A program made the position numbers and the translations under genes. DNA of 64,000 nucleotides from Tuctoria greenei (lineage: Eukaryota > Streptophyta > Magnoliopsida > Poales > Poaceae). The notes beneath the pieces were generated by a model that worked only from the letters and a program-made list of their open reading frames with translations, searched no databases and was not told the origin of the DNA. The stretch is from assembly GCA_036927565.1 (NCBI GenBank), contig JAYESD010000003.1:78289311-78353310 (forward strand). Direction: 5' to 3'. Below, piece by piece: positions 1-9,264 of the stretch; within the stretch, counting starts at the first letter, position 1; each line of letters opens with the position of its first letter.

Positions 1-124
1 GTTGAGATCCCCAATTCCCTGTTAGTCTAGTGCTCAAGGTCCCATTGCTGAAGAGGAGGACGCCACCAAGGCCAGCGTTCAAGAGGTTGCCCAGAAAGTC
101 ACCTCATACTTCCGTAGGACCTAG
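1..124 (+). pseudogene. 3' end of the A1 antisense ORF (putative gypsy-type transposon protein)
   Basis: The first 124 bases read in one plus-strand frame through an acidic stretch and a VAQKV-x-SYF-RRT ending, closing with TAG at 122-124. The same ending (AAQKV-VSFF-HRT) closes the A2 copy of this ORF near 62030-62075, which identifies the fragment. It is transcribed opposite to the A1 gag-pol. Everything upstream is outside the window. Confidence 0.7.
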
Positions 125-387
125 GACCTTACTCCACTTTTAACTTCTCCAATTTTGTAATCTCCAATCCTCAGATGAATAAAATCCAAACGTTTTGAAT
201 GATTGAATTCCATTTTGTCTTCAATACATTGTCCTTCATCTTGTTTGCCCTCTGGTAGATGTACACAATTTATTTGCGAACACGTACCAAAAGGATTTGA
301 CTATGTGTTCAAGACATGAGTGCTTTGAACTTGTAGACTTTAGGTCTGAAGTTTTTATCTCCGACTTCTCCAGGGAGCTTTTATTTC
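125..387. other. A1 untranslated stretch between the antisense ORF and the repeat array
   Basis: No coding potential is seen. An AATAAA-like signal (ATGAATAAAATCC, 174-186) lies just downstream of the antisense stop and could serve as its polyadenylation signal. The stretch is alignable by eye to A2 at about 62076-62336, including the sentence around 'CATTGTCCTT' and 'GTACCAAAAGG'. Confidence 0.55.
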
Positions 388-806
388 ATCGGCGGTGGGC
401 CCCTGGGGTTGTCGGAGCTTAATAGGTCCGATGACACCCACTGTCAACGTGTATAACGTCAATGGTGGGCCCCCTAGGGTTATCGGAGCTTGATAGGTCC
501 GACAACACCCATTGTCAATGCGTAAAACATTGACTGCGGGACCCCTAGGGTTGTCGGAGTTTGATAGGTCCGATCACACCCACTATCAACGAGTAAAACG
601 TCGACGGTGGGCCCCCTCGGGGTGATTTTTCCACCATCTTCACTTTGATTGCCTTGGGTTCTTAACATCAATGGTAGGCCCCCCTGGGGTTGTCGGAGCT
701 TGTTACTTTTGACGGCACCCATGATCAATGCATGAAACGTCGACGACGGCCCCCCTTGGGGAATGTCGGAGCTTAGTAGCTCCAACATTGTCCACCATCA
801 GCATGA
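388..806. repeat. Degenerate ~72-bp tandem array in the A1 3' UTR (about 6 units)
   Basis: About six units of roughly 72 bp, each carrying a core like GGGCCCCCTNGGGGTTGTCGG, then AGCTTNNTAGGTCCGAC, CACCCACTNTCAA and AAAACGTCGACGG. One unit near 600-660 is shortened and contains GGGGTGATTTTT. Each unit can form a small TCGGA...TCCGA stem. The A2 element holds a ten-unit version at 62337-63034 with the same short unit in third-last position. Tandem arrays in the 3' untranslated region are a known habit of Tat and Ogre elements. Confidence 0.85.
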
Positions 807-1529
807 ATTTTCCATCTTTCCTGCACACTAGAGTCAAGAAAAGCAGTAAAATTTGTCTTCTCGTCTATAACTCGTTTGCGTCTTACTATTCTTATTTGAA
901 CTTTAGATCCATAAGAATTCAATATATAAACAAGTGCACTGAATTAATTTCTTCAGATTCAAATGTCTTCTGGACCCGCCTTACTGAGGCCTACCGAGAT
1001 GTAGGTAGAGTGGCATACTTAGGGTGCAGGACCAAACTAAGTCGATAGCTCACTTTGGACCTATGTTGGCTTGGCGTTCAGGCGAATAGACCATCCAACA
1101 ATATTAAAATCTGGAGAAATCACAATGCAACTTGCATAACATATGAATTACTTGGAGTATCAGCCAACAAGAATTGCACACCTTCATTATAGACAAGAAG
1201 GAAAAGAAAGATAATATGAAAGAATGAGCTTGTACAAAATAAATGCACGTGGAGTCTGTTTTCACACAACAATGTCTTTCATTATAGGTCCGGATTATAG
1301 GGGAGACAAGGACAAACTTAGGGTTCAGAACCAGGCTAAATGTGTTATAACTCTTGTTCTAACCCAGGGCAGGTAGCTACACTTTTAGTGCTGGGACTGT
1401 ATCAAGTGTTGCCTGAACATACCGAACCCTCCCGAAGGGGTCCAAATGTTCTCCCGGAGGACCTACCCGACTCTGTATGTTCACTCTATAACATACATTG
1501 TATGTAAGTACAGACTCGCCTCCATGAAA
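807..1529. other. A1 non-coding region between repeat array and pol 3' end
   Basis: Short plus-strand ORFs here have no recognisable domain. The first ~240 bases align by eye with A2 (63035-63255), where the alignment stops because element F is inserted. The remainder is unique in the window and looks like the 3' untranslated region of A1. Confidence 0.5.
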
Positions 1530-2754
1530 CTAAGTATAGAACTTACGGAGGTGCTCGATGTTCCAAGGATTGGTAAGCGGGGTCCCATCCTCAGTTGCCA
1601 AGCGAACGCATCCGGGACGGGATACTTTGATCACACAAAAGTGACCTTCCCAACTGGGAGAAAGTTTATTCAACCCTTCCAGAGTTAGTATTCTCTGCAG
1701 CACTAGATAGCCTTCCTCGAGCCGTCGGTTGTGCACATGCCTTTGATGATAGCGCTAGAGAACCTGGCAATAACGTGCATTCCGAACCGCTACTTGGCAC
1801 CTTCCCTCATCAACAATGTCAAGGTCTTCACGCCGGAGCTGGTCCTGTGCGGGTTCGTCGAACGTTCAGACCCAGACTGACCCCATGTGATCTCTAGAGG
1901 AAGGACTGCTTCAGCTCTGTACACCAAGAAGAAGGGTGTCTCTCTAGTTGACCGGTTAGGTGTTGTCCTATTAGCCCACAAGGTGGACGGAAGCTCTTCG
2001 ATCCAGTTAGCTCCGTGTTTTTTAAGTGCTCATATGTGCGTGTCTTGAGTCCTTTTAATATTTCTGCATTAGCTCTCTCGGCTTGGCCATTACTTGTCGG
2101 GTGAGCTACTGATGTGTAGCTGACTTAAATGCCGAGGTCTTCGCAATATTCTTGGAATGCAGCACTTGTAAATTGAGTTCCATTGTCAGTTATGACTTTG
2201 TTTGGAACTCCAAATCTGCATATGGTGGACTTCAAGAACTTGATAGCTGGGTGCTTGTTTATTTTCACAACTAGAGTTGCTTCCGGCCATTTGGTTAACT
2301 TGTTAATGGCGACATACAGGAACCTGTAGCCTCCAACGGCTTTTGGGAAAGGTCCCAAAATGTCCATGCCCCACACAGCGAATGGCCATGTAGGAGGAAT
2401 CATTTGCAGCGATTGAGCCAATGTGTGAATTTGTTTTGTGTGGAACTGGCATGCTTCATACTTTTTCACTAGATCAACTGCATCATGAAGTGTTGTAGGC
2501 CAGTAAAAGCCATACCAAAAGGCTTTGCCAACCAACGTGTGGGAAGACGCGTGGTCCCCACACTCTCCTCCATGGATCTCCGTGAGGAGCTCGCAGCCTT
2601 CTTCCCTTGAAATGCACCGCATTAGGATGCCGTGGGCACCGCGCCGATAGAGATCCCCTTCTACCATCGTGTATCTTTTAGCCAATCTGACAATCCGGTC
2701 AGCGGATACACTATCTTCAGGAAGGGTGTTGTCTTTTAAGTAGCTCCGGATCTC
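1530..2754 (-). pseudogene. A1 integrase domain of pol (broken)
   Basis: The frame 2685 to 2125 begins with the zinc-binding region (two histidines, then C-x-F-H where a second cysteine is expected), then the catalytic core with WGMDILGPF (first Asp) and ITDNGTQF (second Asp). A TAA interrupts the core right after EDLGI. The reading then continues through 1981-1790 (LWANRTTPNRSTRETPFFLVY region) and ends in the C-terminal part at 1736-1530 with RPGCVRLATEDG and NPWNIEHLRKFY, typical of Tat integrases. The protein would have joined the cDNA to chromosomal DNA. At least one nonsense codon and frame changes make it non-functional. Confidence 0.85.
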
Positions 2755-3330
2755 CTAGATCCATGCATCGGAGCTAACTTGAGCTTCTGCGTCTTGCATG
2801 TTGGGTTGCTCAGAGCTTTCGGCAGCACCTATAGCCCTTGGTGGATGCCATGGTAACAGGTCCACCGAGACTGCCAGCTTTGAGGTGCTAGTCTCGCCCC
2901 CTTTGCTCAGTTCAGTAGACTGAGCTGTTGGTCTTGACAACCTTCGAACGAAGATTCCATTGGGAGCTGGAGCTCCGGTTGAGGCCTTCGTCGAATGTTC
3001 GTCAGCTTCAGCATTTTGGAGAAGCTGAACATGGTGGAGATCCAGGACTTCAAAGTCCTTCTGGAGCCTCTGGATCTCAAGGACATATGCAGCTAGTTGG
3101 GGGTTGTTGCAGCAACATTCACCTCTGACCTACTCTATGATTAGCTGCAAATCACCCTTCACCAACAGCTGCTTGACACCATAGGATAGTGCCACCTTGA
3201 GCCAATAGATGAGAGCTTCATACTTTGCTATGTTATTGGTTGCCTTGAAGTCAAGGTGAACCATGTATTTGACCTTCTCTCCAGTCAGGGCGAGGAGAAG
3301 AATTCCAGCACTGGCCCCCTGCTTCTGCAT
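2755..3330 (-). pseudogene. A1 second RNase H domain and linker to integrase
   Basis: Frame 3330 to 3130 reads an RNase H-type domain with ATNNIAKYEALIYWLKVAL and GVKQLLVKGDLQLII, the form found as an additional RNase H in Tat/Ogre pol polyproteins. It overlaps the end of the Ty3-type RNase H frame, as expected after a small frameshift. The following frame down to 2755 is a low-complexity linker. The usual acidic pair is only partly preserved (GDLQ where GDSQ is common). A degraded pol segment. Confidence 0.8.
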
Positions 3331-3730
3331 GGAGCCATCGAAGTAGAGAGTCCAGTGAGGTTCAGTGAAGACCGGTACCTTGGGTTCCGGCTTCTACTCA
3401 CTGGGACCCCAGGGATTGATGGAGAAGGAGTCCACTCCACCACGAAGTCAGCCAAAGCCTGACTCTTGATTGCTTGTCGTGGCATGAATTCAAGATCGAA
3501 CTCAACCAGCTCCGGTGCCCATTTTGTGATGTTCCCAGCAGAATTAGGGTTATGTAATATAGCACGCTGTGGATAATAAGTTACCATTGATATCTTGTGG
3601 GCTTGGAAATAATGACGAAGCTTCCTTGAGGCAACAAGAACTGCGTGAAGCATCTTATGCACCTCGATGTATCTAGTCTTGGCATTGTGGAGTACTTCAC
3701 TAATGAAGTACACTAGGCGTTGGATGGTCC
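3285..3730 (-). pseudogene. A1 Ty3-type RNase H domain
   Basis: Frame 3713 to 3285 starts in the middle of the RNase H fold (YFISEVLHNAKTRYIEVHKM) and continues with the LRHYFQAHKI strand and the ALADFVVEWTP end that marks the border to the second RNase H in Tat pol. The N-terminal part of the domain, including the first catalytic Asp region, is absent: about 100 residues are missing between the RT at 3927 and this frame, replaced by a short GC-rich stretch. Confidence 0.8.
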
Positions 3731-3889
3731 AGACCCTCTCGTAGGGGCCCGAAGCTTCTTCACCATCGACCCGGAACCTCCCGGAGGGGTTCGACCCTTT
3801 TTACCATTCTGCTAATCTCGAGATGAACCGGCTGAGCACGGCTAGACATCCAGTTAGCTTCTGGACGTCCTCGATGTGGGCTGGAGGCC

Positions 3890-4680
3890 GCATATATTCT
3901 ATTGCCTTGATGTTCATCGGGTTTGCCTAAATTGCTCGATGAGTCACCAAGAAACCAAGGAGCTTCTTGGAGCTAACCCCAAAGACGCACTTGTGTGGGT
4001 TCAGCTTGGTGCGCGTGAGGCGCAGCTTGTCGAAGACGGCTTGCAAGTTGTCAAGGAGTGACTCCTTGTTCTTGATCTTCGCAGCGATGTCATCAACGTA
4101 CACCTCCACCAAGTCCCTAATGAGTTCTCCAAAAGTTTTGTGCATAGCTCGCACAAAAGTTGAAGCAGCATTTTTGAGACCAAAGGGCATGGTAGTATAA
4201 CAATACAACACATCTACTGTTATGAAGGCAGTATGATCTTCATCTTCCCTAGGCATTTGGATTTGATGATATCCGGAGTATGCATCTAGGAAACACAATA
4301 GCTCACACCCGGAGGTGGAGTCCACTATCTGATCTATCCTAGGTAGTGGAAATGGATCTTTTGGGCATGCCTTATTTAAGGTGGTGTAGTCGATACACAT
4401 CCAAAGCTTCCCGCCGGCCTTGGTTACAACGACTAGGTTTGCCAGCCATCTTGGAGTAAAAACTTCACGGATGAAACCAGCTTCGAGCAGCTTCTTGATC
4501 ACTTGTCGGATGAAGTTTTGTCGCTCGCCTGATTGTTTCTGAGGCTTCTGGTGTACAGGCTGTGTGTTGGGATAAATCTTCAGATTGTGCTCAATCACCT
4601 CCGTAAGGATCCAAGGCATGTGTGATGGTTGCCAGGAAAACACATCAACATTCGACCGGAGGAAAGTGATGAGCGCAATT
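3890..4680 (-). pseudogene. A1 reverse transcriptase domain
   Basis: The uninterrupted 238-codon frame 4643-3927 carries the RT core in order: VIKKLLEAGFIREV, LWMCIDYTTLNKACPKDPFP, PRIDQIVDSTSGCELLCFLD, AYSGYHQIQM, MPFGLKNAASTF and the catalytic YVDD box (VEVYVDDIAAKIK), then NPHKCVFGV. The residues needed for catalysis can be read, so this is the best-preserved part of A1. The ORF ends at a stop just after VTHRAI, before the connection to RNase H. Confidence 0.9.
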
Positions 4681-5576
4681 TCTTATTTGTTGTTCAGACC
4701 TCCCTATATAAAGGTGGTCTGAGCAGCATCCGAACCAATTTGGATGACTTTGACGGGTATGTCATTGTCGTCGCTTGGCTGCACACGTGGTGCAGAGGTT
4801 GAGCCTCGGTGACGAGTGCTCGGAGGTTGAGCACCTTGCTCTTTACCGGATGCCTCCTCTTGCGCTGTTGCAAGCACATGGAGTTCTTCCAGTCTGGCGA
4901 TTCCTGTAGTACGGTCCCCGCGGATGCGGAGAACGCTGGAGGGTATTGGCATCTTCAAGACCAAGTATCCATAGTGAGCCGCATCCATGAACCTGTACAA
5001 GGCAGGCATGCACACAATGGCGTTGAAGGGTAAGCTGACCTACGCGATGTCAAAGACCAGCTTCTCGGTCTTGTATTTCTCCCGAGTTTCGAAGGTCACC
5101 AGGAGTGTAATGGGTCCGAGAAGGCTAATGGCCCCCGGGCCTACCCCAGAGAAAGGTCTTGAGGGATCAAGGTCCGAGGGTCAGAGCTGGAGCTTGACGA
5201 AGCTTCATAGCTCAGGAGGTTCATCCCCGCACCTCCGTCCACCAAAACATGGTAGAGTTGGACATTATTGATGGTTGGAGATACCATCAGTGGCAATAGT
5301 CCAGCTCCGATCATGTTCCGGGGGCAGTCCATAGCATCGAAGGTGATGAGAATGTCCATCCATTTCCGATGAGGTTCCACCCAGGCGGTAGGAGCTGTAG
5401 CGACCATGTCCCGCCGCATTGTCTTGAGGACCCGACGAGAAGTGATGTCCCAAGAACCACCATAGATGGTGTTCAGGGTCTTCCGATGCTTGTTGTCAGC
5501 AATGTCAAAATCATAATCAACCGTGTTGTATACAGCCTTTAGGACCTTCCTGGGATCCTGAAATCCTAGCTCCGCT
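4681..5576 (-). pseudogene. A1 protease region of pol
   Basis: Frame 5419-5141 holds the aspartic protease region of Tat elements: FDAMDCPRNMIGAG, NNVQLYHVLVDGGAGMNLL. The active-site motif reads D-G-G rather than the common D-T/S-G, which is usual for this lineage. Frame 5015-4704 continues with MPALYRFMDAAHYGYLVLKMP and a hydrophilic linker to RT. Two frame changes separate the pieces. Confidence 0.75.
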
Positions 5577-6425
5577 TCAGCCGGAGCTTCGTCGACTTTT
5601 CTGTTTTCCTTCCCGCTGGCGGAGAGGAGCTTCTTCTAGGCGCTTATTGTAGCGCTCAATAGGGTTCTGGACCTCATGGCAGTCCTCTAGATTGTGCTTG
5701 TGCGTCTTGTGGATCGGACACCACATTTTGGAGCTGCTGCCGTCTTCCGATGAAGGTCGAGGTCGTTTTTCAGGGCGTGGCCCCCGACCACCCAGAGCTG
5801 TAGCAGCCGCAGCAGCAGGTGTGCCGGCCGACGGATTTTTCTTGCCATTGGACTTCTTCTTCTTTTTGCCACCACCGGAGGTAGTGTCTTCAGCTTTGGA
5901 GGACTTTTTATTAGCCTCCGGAGCAGGCTTATAGTGCATTTCCCGGCCTTCAACAACTCGGGCGCACTTGTCCGCCAGGCTGAATAACTCTGTGACGCTG
6001 GTGACTTCTTTTGGGGCCAACTTCTCCAGCATCCTCTTGTCCCAGACGCCCTGTCTGAATGCGACAATTACTGAACCGTTCGAGATAGAAGGGATGGTAA
6101 TGTGTACCAGAGAGAATCATTGGATAAAGGATCACAACAACTCTCTCGATTTTTGCTGAACAGCAAAAAGGTCTAGTTCAGTTCCAGGTCAGGTGTAGGA
6201 GCTCCCGAAGTTGGCAGTGAACTGTTGGCAGAGCTCTGCCCAACTGTTGATGGAGTCAGGCGGGAGACTCATCAACCAGGACCTGGCGGTCCCAGTTAAA
6301 GCCACAGGGAAATAATTGGCCATCACGACCTCATTGCCCCCTGCAGCAAGTATAGCGGTGGAGTAGAGTTGGAGGAATTCAGCGGGGTTGACAGTCCCAT
6401 CGAATTTCTCCGAATCAAAGGAAAC
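5577..6425 (-). pseudogene. A1 gag (5' truncated, broken)
   Basis: From 6425 down to about 6190 the minus strand reads the retrotransposon gag domain (FDGTVNPAEFLQLY, ALTGTARSWLMSLPPDSI, WAELCQQFTANF). After lesions around 6070-6180 the frame 6032-5577 continues with LAPKEVTSVTELFSLADKCARVVEGRE, a lysine-rich stretch, an alanine-rich stretch and a zinc-knuckle-like CPIHKTHKHNLEDC. The N-terminal part is missing: sequence upstream of 6425 is unrelated to gag. Confidence 0.8.
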
Positions 6426-7209
6426 AAGCTAGAATGAGAAAAGTTGAGAATTTGGTTTTAGGGTTAAATTTACCGAGATTTGAAGATTCGCGTTGGGTTA
6501 GGTCACGACCCCAACACCCCCTTGGATGTCCTCCCACCTATATATACTCTATAGTAGCCATCATAAACAATTGATTTTTGCTTAGATTAATCTGTTATAC
6601 ACAGTTTCGCTGTTCATCGGTTTGTGAGACCTCGACTTAGCGATTCAGATTGCTGTTACCTTGTTCTTGCTTGTGTTCTCGGTTGCACTTATCATTACAG
6701 GGGTAGTGATTGCAGGGGTATTCGAGCTGCTCGAGTGCCACAGATCATCAACGTCGAGTTCTCCACCGCAATAGACTTATCATCACCTTTTGGAAGATCG
6801 GGCCTAAACCTTTTCTTATCAGGTATGGATTCTGAATTCTTTTCCACTTGGCGTGCACTATGATGGGAAAACTTTGCTCACATAGAGGAGAAAGGTTCAC
6901 GCATTCTCTCCATACAATTCCTTTGCACACTCAAAATAGAATTTGATGGTATTACTTTTAGATTATTTCAAAAAGAATACAACATCCTGTGGAAAGAACT
7001 AAGTGAATCCTAGGCTTCCAGAGACATTGTTTGCTAGATTTTGATGCTTTGCCTAAGTTTAACAAACATAGTCTTTGCCAAGATTTAACTTGCGAGGTCA
7101 GATGTAGTGCACCTATGAATAGTCATTTACACAACCCTACTTTATGCTTCATGCATAGATGGGTGGCTGTCGAAGTGTGCGGTCGACACTTCCGCCGGTA
7201 CTATAGGGA
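6426..7209. other. Unassigned block between A1 gag and the A LTR
   Basis: No coding frame with a recognisable domain. It contains a TATA-like CCTATATATACTCTATAG (6537-6554) followed by a pyrimidine- and T-rich stretch with GTGAGACCTCGACTTAGCG, resembling promoter and leader sequence of an LTR. It could be the A1 5' untranslated region, or a remnant of another LTR inserted into gag at 6425. With one copy in the window I cannot decide. Confidence 0.4.
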
Positions 7210-7337
7210 GTATCGAATTCCCCCGCGGTCTTTAATTAGCATAATTAGCTTGCAAGTTAGGGTTGTGTAAATGATCGTGTATCGAATTCCCCCGCGGTCT
7301 TTAATCCGGTGATCTGTATCTATTAAGCATAATTAGC
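7210..7337. repeat. Direct repeat pair around GAATTCCCCCGCGGTC
   Basis: Copy 1 (7210-7249) and copy 2 (7279-7337) share GTATCGAATTCCCCCGCGGT followed by CTTTAAT, and then AGCATAATTAGC. Copy 2 has about 20 extra bases between the two parts. The pair lies at the probable left border of the A LTR. Confidence 0.8.
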
Positions 7338-7836
7338 AGTGTAATAATGCGCTTTAAGGCCAACATTACTGGCACTAAAGGTCCCCTGATCGTGTGTCAT
7401 TAATATAGCATTAATGACACGTAATCAGGTCTTGTAACAGCTTCTTTAACTATCCCTTGAATGTTTGCACCATTGGAGATTCAGTAGTCCTCCTGCTGCA
7501 GGCTTAGGTCCGGAGGCTCATCATGTGGCAGCTCCGGAGCTTCCCTCTATGGCGAGGCGGGTCCGGTGCCGCTATACATGTGGCAGTACCAGAGATTCCC
7601 TCTACTGGGGGTTTGGTTCGGGGCCACCGGACACGTGGCATGATCGAAGCTTCCCTAAACAGGGAGTTAGCTCCGACCTTGTGTTACACGTGTCAGTGCT
7701 GGAGCTACCTGAACGAGGGAGGCGAGTCCAGTGATGTAGGACACGTGGAGCCTTCAGATGTATTCAACTCGGACGGGTGGAACTCTGTAGCTTTTCTTGC
7801 TGTATCGAGGGTTTTCCGGTATGCAGGGTACCGACA
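7260..7836 (-). repeat. LTR of element A (shared by A1 and A2); left border uncertain
   Basis: The right border is supported. Read on the minus strand the LTR begins TGTCGGTACCCTGCATACC, and the 15 bases just outside it (7837-7851) read GGGCCCGGGGGCTAC on the minus strand, a purine-rich tract directly before TGTCGG, as in many grass gypsy elements. The left border is not defined by a second copy and is set approximately. No other LTR is seen between the A1 gag and the A2 antisense ORF. Confidence 0.6.
7384..7430. repeat. Near-perfect inverted repeat inside the A LTR
   Basis: GTGTCATTAAT (7394-7404) and ATTAATGACAC (7410-7420) form a perfect 11-bp inverted repeat around ATAGC. The symmetry extends imperfectly outward to CCTGAT and ATCAGG. 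Confidence 0.85.
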
Positions 7837-7851
7837 GTAGCCCCCGGGCCC
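7837..7851 (-). other. Polypurine tract of element A2
   Basis: On the minus strand this reads GGGCCCGGGGGCTAC immediately before the TGTCGG LTR start. It would prime plus-strand DNA synthesis for A2. Confidence 0.6.
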
Positions 7852-7901
7852 ACCTCTGGGAGAAACCCTTTGGTTAAAGTTATTTTACCAGAGGTGGGTC
7901 C
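7846..7901. repeat. Inverted repeat next to the A2 polypurine tract
   Basis: GGGCCCACCTCTGG (7846-7859) and CCAGAGGTGGGTCC (7888-7901) match as an inverted repeat with one mismatch and a 28-nt loop. It overlaps the polypurine tract. Confidence 0.85.
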
Positions 7902-8355
7902 ATCTTCGACTCCCATGCTGCAGCTTCTAAGGTATTTTCATGGGTTGTTGGGGCGATAGTCTGTAGTTAAACCATCGTCACGTGGCTCTTCTTGACGCAG
8001 CAGGTAAGATCCTGGCATGTGCATCTCACGCAATTGAAGGTCGCAGGTTCCCAATATGAAAACCGCATCAGTTCCAAGTGCTCTGTCAGGCCGCCGCCCT
8101 CGAGCTTCCAACTTCCCATCATGACAACGGTTCACCTGGGGTAATAACTTTGACTTTTTTGCCGGAGTGTACCTGGGCCCATTAGTCATTGACGGGGTAA
8201 TCTTTTCAAATGAAATCTTGATCTTGACGCGGTTTCCATCCAAGCATTGCAGAGACTTACTTAAGAAGGAAAGCTTGCATGGTTTGAGGAATCTTTATGC
8301 TTTCCATCGAACTTTTGCTCAGAGCCTCTAAAAATTTACATAGCCCTTCCAACCC
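7902..8355. other. A2 non-coding region before the antisense ORF
   Basis: No recognisable coding frame. The stretch probably includes the promoter and leader of the antisense ORF, but I see no convincing TATA box. It is unique in the window. Confidence 0.4.
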
Positions 8356-9264
8356 TTGCTCCACTTTGCCGCGACAGAGTTGGGTCTTCCCCGCAGCAAG
8401 ATCAAGAACGACAAAGATCTGTCAGGGTCCGGACCTACATGGGGTGGTCCAGTGACTCCTTCAAAAATATCATCCGCTTCAGCAAGCTTCCTTTCAAGAA
8501 GGAGCGCACCGGAGAGATCGCCTACTTCTCGACGTATGCCATGGAGGGTCTGATCCCGCCCTTCTCAAGTTTCCTGCTAATGCTGCTGGATTTCTACGGA
8601 CTCCAGCTTCATCACCTCGGCCCCAACTCCTTCTTGCTAGTGGCAACCTTTGTCCACTTCTGTGAGATGTGGGTGGGTGTGCCGCCGTGCATCGAACTCT
8701 TTCGGACCTTCTTCACGGTCCACACTACCGGAAAAGGGGACAGAGTTTATTGGCTTCTAGCACTTCGTGAAGCGCAAAAACTGTCCTTTCAAGTACTTGA
8801 AGACTTTCCCCTCCGGGAAGTGGGACAACTGGAAGAAGGTCTGGGTGGTCATCGTTGTGGAGCAGCACGACAGGTTGTAGTTGCCCAAGAGCCTTCCCAA
8901 TGTCGACACCGATGCTTGGAATGCAGTTCCGGAGTCGTCCAAAGCATACAAGCCCATCCTAATAAGGATCCAGCAATGCGTGGAGGGTGATGTGACCCCT
9001 CAGATGGTCTTCAACAACTTCCTGGTGAATAGGTGGGCTCCGCTGAAGACAAGGGAGTGGCCCGCATAGGCCTTCAACAGTGAGATCGAGCATAACCGGA
9101 TAGAAGCCGGTTTTCACACAAAGTTGGATGATGAAGCTCTGAAGCTCCATCTCCAAAAGTTTCAACACGCGGCCATCACCCGTGATGCATTGACCCCGCC
9201 AGCGGGATTCCTCCCTCTGAAATGGTTCCAGAGATCAGGAGGGAGCTCCGAAGGGGAATGCTGG
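8356..9264 (+). pseudogene. A2 antisense ORF, N-terminal part (putative gypsy-type transposon domain)
   Basis: The frame from 8439 reads KKERTGEIAYFSTYAMEGL, then PFSSFLLMLLDFYGLQLHHLGPNSFLLVATFVHFCEMWVGVPPCIELFRTFF, then GKGDRVYWL. This matches the plant 'putative gypsy type transposon' family (Pfam PF04195), found as an ORF on the strand opposite to gag-pol in Tat elements. A frameshift occurs near 8760: the following part (KNCPFKYLKTFPSGKWDNWKK) is in another frame and has stops near 8877 and 9067. The exon is then cut by element B at 9265 and resumes at 48094 in register once the duplicated GCTGG is counted once. The exact start codon is unclear. The protein's function is not known. Confidence 0.8.

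Larger units (their letters stand above)
1..7836 (-). mobile_element. Element A1: Tat-lineage Ty3/gypsy retrotransposon, left end outside window
   Basis: Read on the minus strand the order is gag (about 6425-5577), protease, reverse transcriptase, Ty3-type RNase H, a second RNase H, integrase (ending at 1530), a tandem-repeat 3' untranslated region, and then the end of an ORF on the opposite strand (1-124). Pol followed by a second RNase H and an antisense ORF is characteristic of the Tat lineage (RIRE2- and Grande-like elements of grasses). The element is dead: the integrase has a nonsense codon, the region between RT and RNase H is shortened, and gag loses its 5' part near 6425. Its left LTR lies outside the window. 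The LTR ending at 7836 is taken as its right LTR, shared with A2. The lineage call is firm; the right-hand details between 6426 and 7260 are uncertain. Confidence 0.85.

Noticed and set aside
3967..4200. Plus-strand ORFs opposite the A1 pol as antisense genes
   Set aside because: They mirror the conserved RT codons and show no domain of their own.
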